Positions 7,195-13,674 of a stretch of 14,881 nucleotides of DNA are shown in pieces. Each line of letters begins with the position of its first letter. The stretch's first letter is position 1. The notes below the pieces were generated by a model that made no database searches, was not told the origin of the DNA, and saw nothing but the letters and a program-made list of their open reading frames with translations. The translations under genes were made by a program, and so were the position numbers. Origin of the DNA: an uncultured Agathobacter sp. (GTDB lineage Bacteria; Bacillota; Clostridia; Lachnospirales; Lachnospiraceae); assembly GCA_934358675.1 (NCBI GenBank), contig CAKRKX010000062.1, positions 1 through 14,881 on the forward strand, written 5' to 3'.

Positions 7195-8915
7195 GACGAT
7201 TGATGACTTATATGAAGCCGCACCGGTTTGCACTCCTGCTTTCCTCGGTGCTGGTACTTTTGATCGTTGCGGTGGATCTGTACCGCCCGATCATCATCGG
7301 CGATGCGATCGATCAGTACATCAATGGACCGAAGATGCCGGTCGATACGGCATTCCGCGGCATCCTTGTCGCAGCAGGCTATTATCTTCTGATGCTGCTT
7401 CTCGGGTTTGTGTTTAATGCATGCAACACCTGGAACCTGCAGAAGATGGGACAGAAGATCATCTACAAGATGCGAGAGGATGTGTTTACGCATGTGCAGA
7501 GTCTCTCGCTCGGCTTTTTTAACACGACACCTGTCGGAAAGCTTGTCACAAGAGTGGCGAACGATACCGAGGCGGTCAACGAACTGTTTACGACGATTCT
7601 GGTCAATCTGTTTAAGAATTCGGTAAAGATCATTGGATATGCCGTCGTTATGATCTCCATCAGCCCGAAGATGGCACTCGTATCGTTTCTGCTTCTTCCG
7701 GTCGTTGGTGCGCTCACGGTGTTCTTCCGCAAGATGTCGCGCAAGGCATACGAGATCACGCGCAACCGCATCACGGATCTGAACACCTATTTATCGGAGC
7801 ATCTCTCCGGTATGAAACTGATCCAGATCTTTGCCCGCGAGGAGGAGAAAAAGGCGCAGTTCAACGAGAAGTCTTACGGACTGTACCGCGCGAACTGGCG
7901 TGAGGTCATGACGTTTGCAACGTTTCGTCCGATCATTTATCTGGTATCGGTGATCGCGATGATCCTTGTGATCGGAACGGGAAGCCGGATGGTGCTTGAC
8001 GGCACACTGACACTCGGAACGCTTTTTATCTTTATTACCTACATCAGTAATTTCTTCGAACCGATTCAGGACTTGGCGGAGCAGTTCGGAACGCTTCAGT
8101 CCACGATTGCTTCGGCGGAGAAGGTGTTTACCGTGCTTGATGAGAAACCGGCACTTGTGCAGCCACAGAATCCGGTTGTGCCGGAAGTACGCGGACGCAT
8201 CGAATTTAAACATGTCTGGTTTGCCTACGAGGGGGAGGACTATATCTTAAAGGATATCAGTTTCGTGATCGAGCCGGGACAGCGCGTGGCGTTTGTCGGC
8301 GCGACAGGAGCCGGAAAATCCTCGATACTGAATCTGATCGGACGTTACTATGACGTGCAGCGTGGAGAAATCCTGATCGACGGTGTCGACATCAAAAAGG
8401 TTCCGACCGATGTGCTTCGCAGCGCGATCGGACAGGTGCAGCAGGATGTATTCATCTTTACCGGTGATATCAAGATGAATATTTCTCTCAATAACGAGAA
8501 TATTTCGATGGATGAGATCCGCGAAGCGGCGCGCATTGTGCACGCGGATTCCTTTATTGACAGGCTTTCCGGCGGTTATGACGCTCCTGTGACGGAGCGC
8601 GGAAGCACGCTCTCCGCAGGACAGCGGCAGCTCTTGTCATTTGCCCGCACTTTGGTGTATCATCCAACTATCCTGGTACTTGACGAAGCAACCGCCAACA
8701 TTGACACTGAGACAGAGAGCCTGATCACGAAAGGACTTGATGCGCTTATGGAAGGTCGCACTACGATCATGGTGGCGCACCGGTTGTCCACGATCCAGCA
8801 TGCGGATAATATCATCGTGCTCGATCAAGGACAGATCATTGAGCAGGGAACCCATCAGGAGTTGCTTCGCACCGAGGGACATTATAAGAAATTATACGAA
8901 TTACAGCTCGTATAG
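7191..8915 (+). CDS. ABC exporter half-transporter with catalytic Walker B, partner subunit
   Basis: Second half of the exporter, 574 residues, translated from an ATGA overlap with AGGGGAGG just upstream. The membrane domain covers about residues 10-310 and the ATPase domain about 336-570. Walker A is GATGAGKSS (370-378), the catalytic glutamate Glu499 is present (LVLDEATANID), and the H-switch is His530. The signature is LSAGQRQLL (474-482), non-canonical in the way seen in the TM288-like partner. Thus the composite site formed by this subunit's Walker B and the other subunit's LSGGQ is expected to hydrolyse ATP. The last three codons and the TAG (8904-8915) overlap the left end of the long inverted repeat, so the C terminus ...LQLV is partly encoded by that element. 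Confidence 0.93.
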   Translation: MRRLMTYMKPHRFALLLSSVLVLLIVAVDLYRPIIIGDAIDQYINGPKMPVDTAFRGILVAAGYYLLMLLLGFVFNACNTWNLQKMGQKIIYKMREDVFTHVQSLSLGFFNTTPVGKLVTRVANDTEAVNELFTTILVNLFKNSVKIIGYAVVMISISPKMALVSFLLLPVVGALTVFFRKMSRKAYEITRNRITDLNTYLSEHLSGMKLIQIFAREEEKKAQFNEKSYGLYRANWREVMTFATFRPIIYLVSVIAMILVIGTGSRMVLDGTLTLGTLFIFITYISNFFEPIQDLAEQFGTLQSTIASAEKVFTVLDEKPALVQPQNPVVPEVRGRIEFKHVWFAYEGEDYILKDISFVIEPGQRVAFVGATGAGKSSILNLIGRYYDVQRGEILIDGVDIKKVPTDVLRSAIGQVQQDVFIFTGDIKMNISLNNENISMDEIREAARIVHADSFIDRLSGGYDAPVTERGSTLSAGQRQLLSFARTLVYHPTILVLDEATANIDTETESLITKGLDALMEGRTTIMVAHRLSTIQHADNIIVLDQGQIIEQGTHQELLRTEGHYKKLYELQLV

Positions 8916-9485
8916 ATGCGGGTATCCGCAGGTGCCTGCCGTAGAGGAGCATCGTTGCGCCGGCATGTGTTCTGCAATTAAGATAATTTCCGTAGCTAGT
9001 TATCCGGAATCACGAATTTGGCGTGATCAGCAGTTCGCTTTTTTGATGATTTCTGTCCGCCAAAGTTTGGACAATCCCGCGTCGGCTGTTCGTCTGGACA
9101 CGGAATGCGTCCGAGAAATTTCGTGTTTGCCTTAATGGACGTTCGAAGGAAACGTGCCGCCGCTGGACCACATGTTTGTGAGCAGCACAGCATAGTGGCA
9201 TTCCGATAAACATGAAGCGAGTTTGGTCGCGGCGGCTCATAACGACTTCATGAGGACGTCCATTTAGGCAGACTAAAAATTTTGAGCGCATCCGTGTCAG
9301 ACGTACACCGACCGGGAATTGTTCAAACGTTGTCGTACACAAAATTTAAGCGAACCGCAGATCACTGCCAAATTCAGCAATTCCGTCTAAAATCGCTACG
9401 AAAATTATCTTAATTGCAGAATCGCCGGCGAAGTGACGTTACCGCGGCAGGCAGTGCGGACCTGAAAATAGAATACGAGCTGGAA
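8901..9485. repeat. Giant imperfect inverted repeat (about 585 bases), rod-like hairpin, non-coding
   Basis: The gap between the exporter and the HMA gene (8916-9504) shows no convincing gene; instead its two halves are reverse complements. Matching blocks, left with right, are: 8901-8913 with 9473-9485 (12 of 13); 8933-8941 with 9445-9453 (9 of 9); 8958-8964 with 9424-9430 (7 of 7); 8971-8996 with 9395-9420 (25 of 26); 9014-9021 with 9368-9375 (8 of 8); 9033-9040 with 9348-9355 (8 of 8); 9091-9103 with 9292-9303 (one bulge); 9128-9142 with 9256-9270 (14 of 15); 9156-9163 with 9229-9236 (8 of 8); 9171-9177 with 9208-9214 (7 of 7). The apical loop is 9178-9207. A hand alignment suggests about 70% of positions pair. 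It could be a MITE-like element or a gene for a long structured RNA. I do not recognise the class, and no target-site duplication is evident. Confidence 0.9.
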
Positions 9486-9504
9486 AACAGGAGGTAAATG
9501 TAAG

Positions 9505-9768
9505 ATGGTTAAGACAACAGTAGGTGTGGATGGCATGATGTGCGGCATGTGCGAGAGCCATGTAAATGAGGCCGTAAGACGTGCTTTTGGAGATACGGTA
9601 AAGAAGGTATCTTCTTCGCACGGAAAGAAGAGAACGGAGATCATCTCGGAAGAAACACTGGATGAGGAGAAGATCAAAGAGGCGATCAACGCAACCGGAT
9701 ACACGGTGGTATCCGTTGCGCAGGAGCCTTATGAGAAGAAAGGATTCTCTCTCTTTAAGAGAAAATAG
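9505..9768 (+). CDS. Small heavy-metal-associated (HMA) domain protein, CopZ-like
   Basis: Cytoplasmic metal-binding protein of 87 residues. The metal-binding loop is GMMCGMCESHVN with Cys13 and Cys16, the HMA CxxC signature, followed by the expected beta-alpha-beta pattern and the closing 'INATGYTVVSV' element. A short basic tail (KKGFSLFKRK) extends beyond the domain. The ATG at 9505 is served by AGGAGG at 9489-9494; an earlier ATG at 9498 is followed at once by TAA. Copper is the usual cargo for this family but other soft metals are possible, and no P-type ATPase gene is nearby. The gene starts 19 bases after the long hairpin, so its transcription could run through that element. It converges on the ferredoxin gene with only two bases between the stop codons, both of which lie within the palindrome TAGATCTA. 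Confidence 0.88.
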   Translation: MVKTTVGVDGMMCGMCESHVNEAVRRAFGDTVKKVSSSHGKKRTEIISEETLDEEKIKEAINATGYTVVSVAQEPYEKKGFSLFKRK

Positions 9769-9770
9769 AT

Positions 9771-10475
9771 CTAGTTTAAGATGTTGCCATCGATGGAGAT
9801 GGTAACCACGTGCCATGGAAGGAACTTGCCACTGTTTTGTAAGGCAGTGCGGGCAGCTTGTTCGAGTCCACCGCAGCAAGGCACTTCCATGCGTACGATC
9901 GTCACTTCCTCGATGCTGTTCTGTCGGATGATCTCGGTCAGTTTTTCACTGTAATCAATGGCGTCAAGTTTTGGACAGCCGATGAGGGTGACATGTCCGC
10001 GCATGAAATCCTGATGCATGTTGGCGTAAGCGTATGCGGTACAGTCAGCTGCGATCAGAAGCTTTGCGTTCTCATAGAACGGGGCGTTGACCGGGGCCAG
10101 TTTGATCTGGCAAGGCCACTGTGCCAAGGCAGAGGCCATATGTGTGGCAGGAACCGAAGGCGAGGATGCATTACGGTTCAACATCTGCATGCGGGCACCC
10201 GGACAGCCGGTGTGTACCGGAGTTGAGGCAGCAGCTTTCTGCTGCTTATTTTTTTGTACGGCAGCCTCATCGTAGGCGGCGGCTTCACGCTCCACGAATG
10301 TGATGGCACCGGTCGGACAGTGCGGAAGGCAGTCGCCGAATCCGTCGCAGTAATCATCACGCAGAAGCTTGGCTTTCCCGTCGACCATGCCGATCGCACC
10401 CTCGTGGCAGGCGTTCGCACAGGCGCCGCATCCGTTGCATTTATTTTCATCAATTTCAATAATCTGTCGTTTCAT
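9771..10475 (-). CDS. 4Fe-4S ferredoxin-domain protein with cysteine-rich C-terminal region
   Basis: Predicted soluble iron-sulfur protein of 234 residues. The N-terminal ferredoxin domain has a first motif at Cys13, 16, 19, 23 (CNGCGACANAC) and a second at Cys43, 49, 53 (CDGFGDCLPHCP). In the second motif the middle cysteine is Phe46, so that cluster lacks one usual ligand. A linker (about 65-85) leads to a second region with Cys91 (GCPGARMQ), Cys122, Cys145, Cys167 (IGCPKLD) and the pair Cys200-Cys201 (PCCGG), which may bind a further cofactor. AAAGGAG (plus-strand 10484-10490) precedes the ATG. It is divergent from a Crp/Fnr regulator. Proteins of this layout occur in anaerobic Clostridia, often, as I recall, beside Crp/Fnr regulators or hybrid cluster protein genes. 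The reaction is not known to me; electron transfer or redox/nitrosative stress response is inferred. Confidence 0.85.
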   Translation of the reverse strand: MKRQIIEIDENKCNGCGACANACHEGAIGMVDGKAKLLRDDYCDGFGDCLPHCPTGAITFVEREAAAYDEAAVQKNKQQKAAASTPVHTGCPGARMQMLNRNASSPSVPATHMASALAQWPCQIKLAPVNAPFYENAKLLIAADCTAYAYANMHQDFMRGHVTLIGCPKLDAIDYSEKLTEIIRQNSIEEVTIVRMEVPCCGGLEQAARTALQNSGKFLPWHVVTISIDGNILN

Positions 10476-10514
10476 GATATAATCTCCTTTAAGAAAATTG
10501 TACTCGTATGCTTT

Positions 10515-10543
10515 TTGACACGATACCCACAGTATAGTAAAAT
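10515..10543 (+). promoter_or_regulatory. Promoter of the Crp/Fnr-family regulator gene
   Basis: A perfect -35 TTGACA (10515-10520) is separated by 17 bases from TAAAAT (10538-10543), a good sigma-A promoter 43 bases before the ATG. The predicted start near 10550 lies just upstream of the palindrome at 10559-10572, a position typical of autorepression. Confidence 0.65.
10531..10536 (-). promoter_or_regulatory. Predicted -10 element of the ferredoxin-like gene (minus strand)
   Basis: On the minus strand this reads TATACT, five of six matches to TATAAT. The -35 position 17 bases away (CCGATT) is poor, as in activator-dependent promoters. A start near 10524 would place the palindrome centre (10565.5) at about -41.5, the class II activator position for Crp/Fnr proteins. 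It overlaps the facing regulator promoter. Confidence 0.5.
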
Positions 10544-10558
10544 GGAAACAGAAAATCG

Positions 10559-10572
10559 GTTGTTATAACAAC
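10559..10572. promoter_or_regulatory. 14-base perfect palindrome GTTGTTATAACAAC, likely Crp/Fnr operator
   Basis: The palindrome is perfect over 14 bases and has the TTGT...ACAA half-sites common to operators of the Crp/Fnr family. It lies between the divergent ferredoxin and regulator genes, so the regulator encoded at 10586 is the obvious candidate to bind it. The match to a specific published consensus cannot be confirmed here. Confidence 0.65.
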
Positions 10573-10585
10573 GGAAAGAGGTTTT

Positions 10586-11260
10586 ATGGATAAAAATAAA
10601 ATACCATTGTTACAGAACCTGACGGAAGAGGAACTTGCATCGATCGAATCCATAGGGGCGTTGCGGGAGAATGCGTTTGTCAAAAATGAAGTCATCTTTC
10701 ATGCAGGGGAGAGGATCCGGGAAATCGGGATCGTGGAATCCGGCAGTGTGCTGATCGAGAGCAATGATCTGTGGGGCAATTGCAGTATCTTAAGTAAAAT
10801 CCTGCCGGGGCAGGTGTTTGCAGAGTCATATGCGCTCAGCAGAACCGCTATGATGGTAGATGCGGTTGTGACAGAGAAGACAAAAATCTGCTTTCTGAAT
10901 GTGGAAATCGTGCTAAACGAAGCATATGCGACAGAAACGTGGCAGATTAAGCTGCTCCAAAATATGCTTGCAATGACATCGCGTAAGAATATAACGCTTT
11001 CAAGCCGTATCTTCTGCACAACGCCAAAGACCATCCGGGCAAGACTTTCCACCTACTTTGCGCAGCAGCAGGTGCAGGCGGGGAGACTCGAGTTTGATGT
11101 GCCTTTTAACCGTCAGCAGATGGCAGATTATTTGAATCTTGACCGCAGTGCACTCTCGAAGGAACTTGGCAGGATGCGGGATGAAGGACTGCTCGAATTT
11201 GACAGAAATCATTTTGTATTATCCGGTAAGGAAGACTGGAACAATAATGATATTCACTAA
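10586..11260 (+). CDS. Crp/Fnr-family transcriptional regulator
   Basis: DNA-binding regulator of 224 residues. An N-terminal cyclic-nucleotide-binding-like beta-barrel covers about residues 5-115 (ENAFVKNEVIFHAGERI and GIVESGSVLIE are the characteristic strands). A long dimer helix follows (about 118-140), then a Crp-type winged helix-turn-helix at about 147-212 (NRQQMADYLNLDRSALSKEL, recognition helix near 185-198). There is no N-terminal cysteine cluster, so it is not a canonical oxygen-sensing Fnr. The cAMP-contacting residues of Crp are not clearly present, so the effector is unknown; some relatives sense NO or redox through heme. AAAGAGG lies 4 bases before the ATG. It is divergent from the ferredoxin gene with a shared operator between them, and no strong terminator follows it. 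Confidence 0.93.
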   Translation: MDKNKIPLLQNLTEEELASIESIGALRENAFVKNEVIFHAGERIREIGIVESGSVLIESNDLWGNCSILSKILPGQVFAESYALSRTAMMVDAVVTEKTKICFLNVEIVLNEAYATETWQIKLLQNMLAMTSRKNITLSSRIFCTTPKTIRARLSTYFAQQQVQAGRLEFDVPFNRQQMADYLNLDRSALSKELGRMRDEGLLEFDRNHFVLSGKEDWNNNDIH

Positions 11261-11340
11261 AAAACAGATGTGAAAATATAAAAATAGGAGAAAATGTCAA
11301 AAAAGAGACAAGAAAGCGCAGAATATGTGAATGTTTACAA

Positions 11341-11369
11341 TAGACATAGAGACATAAACTTGTTACAAT
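11341..11369 (+). promoter_or_regulatory. Probable promoter of the GGDEF/EAL gene
   Basis: TAGACA (11341-11346) is 17 bases from TACAAT (11364-11369), and a TG one base upstream of the latter makes it an extended -10. The predicted start near 11376 falls at the edge of the ribosome site, so the leader would be only about 14 bases. The rest of the interval 11261-11389 is AT-rich and shows no other clear structure. Confidence 0.5.
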
Positions 11370-11389
11370 GAGTGCAAAGGAGTGATGTC

Positions 11390-13663
11390 GTGAGAATTAG
11401 TTATCTGGCAGCTTTCGTCGGAACGCTGATTATACTATTTTTTACAATTTCAAAATCATATTCCAGTCAGAAAAGTATATCAAAAACGCTTCGTAAAGTG
11501 CTGATTGCGGCATTGGTTGCCACAATCACCAATATGGTTGTCCTTATTTCAGCGTCAGAAACTGTCTGCATGTTTGCATACAGTGTTTTTTTCGTGGAAA
11601 TGAACTGGGTAATGTACTATATGATGACATTTGTGATGGAGTACACAAACAGTGAGAATCTGATGAAGCATGGTCCGTTTCTCTTTGGAGCGCTGCTTCT
11701 AGCGGATTCGGTTTCTATGGTGTGTAATTTCTTCACGCATCATGCTTTCACCGTAACGAAGATGCTGCTGGATGATGGGGAAGTGTTTTACCGGCTGAAT
11801 TATTTCCTGCCGTACCATATACATTTTGCGCTCATAAATCTATTGATTGTTTTTGCCATCATAAGCCTTGCTTTTAAAATCATCAAGACACCGCGTATCT
11901 ACCGGCCAAAATATATATCGGTTCTGGTTATTCTTGTGTTTGTGGAAATCGCGGATATCGTATATGTTTTCTTTGGAGGAATTATCGACGCCTCCATTAT
12001 TGGATTTGCCGTCGGAGGCGTGTTGATCTACTATATGTCTGTCGTCTATGTGCCGAGGGGATTGGTTGACAGGCTTTTTACGCTGGTCGTACACGATATG
12101 ATGGATGGTGTACTTTTATTTGATCTGGATGGCAATTGTATTCAGGCAAATGAGAGTGCAGTTGAGCTGATCGAACCGGACTATCGCAAGGATGCTACGG
12201 AAGCATTCGAACTCTGGTATCAGAAGGAGCTGCGGAAGCAAGTGGATGAAAACGGTCGCGATACTGTGCTTAAAGTAGAAAACAAGACACTGTATCTGCG
12301 CATTTTCCTTAAAAAACTTCGGGACGAGGATGGAGCGGAAATCGGTGCGTTTATTGATATCAAGAATCGCACGCAGGAAGTCAATGCTTTGCAGTTGGAG
12401 CGTTACCGTGCGACGCATGATCCGTTGACCGGGCTGTATAATAAAGAATTTTTCTATGAAAAAGTTCGACAGAGACTGGATGAACAGCCGGAAGAAGAAT
12501 TTATGCTGATCTGTTCGGATATCGGTAATTTCAAGATGGTAAATGATGTGTTCGGAACGGAATGCGGTGACCGTGTATTGATCCGTATAGCGGGATCACT
12601 CTATAAATTGTGCCGGCAGGATCAGATTTATGGAAGAATTGACAATGACGGCTTTGCATTGCTGATGAAGAAATCGGATTATGATGAGGAATATTTCCAG
12701 ACCGTTCCACAATCGAAGGTATACATAGAAAAAGATATCGAATATCCGATCCGTTTGTATCTTGGTGTGTATGAGATCTTGCAGAAGAATCTTCCGGTAT
12801 CGGTTATGTGTGACCGTGCGAAGATGGCGATCGCTACCATCAAGGGAAACTATCAGAAGCGTCTGGCTTATTATGATGAAAATCTGCGACAGAGTGTGTT
12901 AAATGAGCAGGAAATCATGGGAGAGCTGGATGAGGCAATCGCATCCGGACAGTTTCATATTTATCTGCAGGCACAGGTCAACGGACAGGGAGAATCGCAT
13001 GGTGCGGAGGCTTTGGTTCGCTGGATTCATCCGAAAAAGGGATATCTGCCGCCATCCGCCTTCATCGGCGTTCTTGAGAAGAACGGCGCGATCGTCCGGC
13101 TTGACAGGTATGTATGGGAGCTTGCATGTAAGAAGCTGAGAGCATGGACGGCTGAGGGACGGGAGGATATGTATCTTTCCGTGAATATTTCACCAAAGGA
13201 CTTCTATTTTATTGATATTTATGAGACATTTACGAGTCTTGTAGAACAATATGAAATTGATCCGAAGAGGCTGCATCTTGAAATTACGGAGACCTCTGTG
13301 ATGACCGATGTCGAGCAGAGAATCAAGATTATCGAGCAGCTTCAGGCATACGGATTCATTGTTGAGATGGATGATTTCGGAAGCGGATATTCGTCGCTGA
13401 ATATGCTCAAAGAGATTCATGTCAATGTGCTGAAAGTGGATATGGTATTTCTTCGCAAGACGACGGAGATGGAGCGAAGCAGAAAGATTCTTCGCACGAT
13501 TGTCGTACTTGCACAGGAACTGGGGATGAATACGATCGTTGAGGGGGTTGAGACGAAAGAACAGCTTGAGTTCTTAAAATCCATAAGCTGCGATATCTTC
13601 CAGGGGTATTATTTTGCAAAACCGATGGAAGTGTCTCAGTTTGAGGAAATCTATATGCGTTAG
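11390..13663 (+). CDS. Membrane GGDEF/EAL protein, probable c-di-GMP phosphodiesterase
   Basis: Signalling protein of 757 residues that probably hydrolyses cyclic di-GMP. The GTG at 11390 is chosen because AAAGGAG (11376-11382) lies 7 bases before it; an upstream GTG at 11372 lacks such a site. An N-terminal membrane region of about seven helices (residues 1-220) resembles the 7TM sensor part of histidine kinases. A PAS-like domain follows (about 235-335), then GGDEF (about 340-495) and EAL (about 505-757). The GGDEF motif reads DNDGF (418-422), so cyclase activity is unlikely. The EAL domain keeps EAL (540-542), ETE (Glu631, Glu634), DDFGSGYSS (661-669), Lys682, Asp684, Glu718 and Gln738, so it is predicted to be active. 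The degenerate GGDEF may bind GTP and regulate the EAL domain, as known for some composite proteins. The acyltransferase gene follows after 11 bases. Confidence 0.92.
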   Translation: MRISYLAAFVGTLIILFFTISKSYSSQKSISKTLRKVLIAALVATITNMVVLISASETVCMFAYSVFFVEMNWVMYYMMTFVMEYTNSENLMKHGPFLFGALLLADSVSMVCNFFTHHAFTVTKMLLDDGEVFYRLNYFLPYHIHFALINLLIVFAIISLAFKIIKTPRIYRPKYISVLVILVFVEIADIVYVFFGGIIDASIIGFAVGGVLIYYMSVVYVPRGLVDRLFTLVVHDMMDGVLLFDLDGNCIQANESAVELIEPDYRKDATEAFELWYQKELRKQVDENGRDTVLKVENKTLYLRIFLKKLRDEDGAEIGAFIDIKNRTQEVNALQLERYRATHDPLTGLYNKEFFYEKVRQRLDEQPEEEFMLICSDIGNFKMVNDVFGTECGDRVLIRIAGSLYKLCRQDQIYGRIDNDGFALLMKKSDYDEEYFQTVPQSKVYIEKDIEYPIRLYLGVYEILQKNLPVSVMCDRAKMAIATIKGNYQKRLAYYDENLRQSVLNEQEIMGELDEAIASGQFHIYLQAQVNGQGESHGAEALVRWIHPKKGYLPPSAFIGVLEKNGAIVRLDRYVWELACKKLRAWTAEGREDMYLSVNISPKDFYFIDIYETFTSLVEQYEIDPKRLHLEITETSVMTDVEQRIKIIEQLQAYGFIVEMDDFGSGYSSLNMLKEIHVNVLKVDMVFLRKTTEMERSRKILRTIVVLAQELGMNTIVEGVETKEQLEFLKSISCDIFQGYYFAKPMEVSQFEEIYMR

Positions 13664-13674
13664 AAGTAAGTATC

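Noticed and set aside
9010..9342. A 110-codon open frame on the minus strand inside the long inverted repeat
   Set aside because: It runs across both arms and the loop of the hairpin, has no good ribosome site, and its protein has no recognisable domain or membrane pattern. Open frames in a palindrome are expected by chance.
8901..9485. The hairpin as a group II intron, a transposon with transposase, or an Obelisk/viroid-like rod
   Set aside because: No domain V-like motif, reverse transcriptase or transposase is present, no target duplication was found, and there is no evidence for a circular RNA. The rod shape alone is not enough.
8901..9485. The hairpin as a simple terminator for the exporter operon
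   Set aside because: It is far too long and the right arm is followed by GGAAAACAGGAGG, with no T run.
9498..9503. ATGTAA start-stop mini-frame just before the HMA start
   Set aside because: It lies only three bases after the GGAGG core, too close for efficient initiation, while the ATG at 9505 has normal spacing. Probably incidental.
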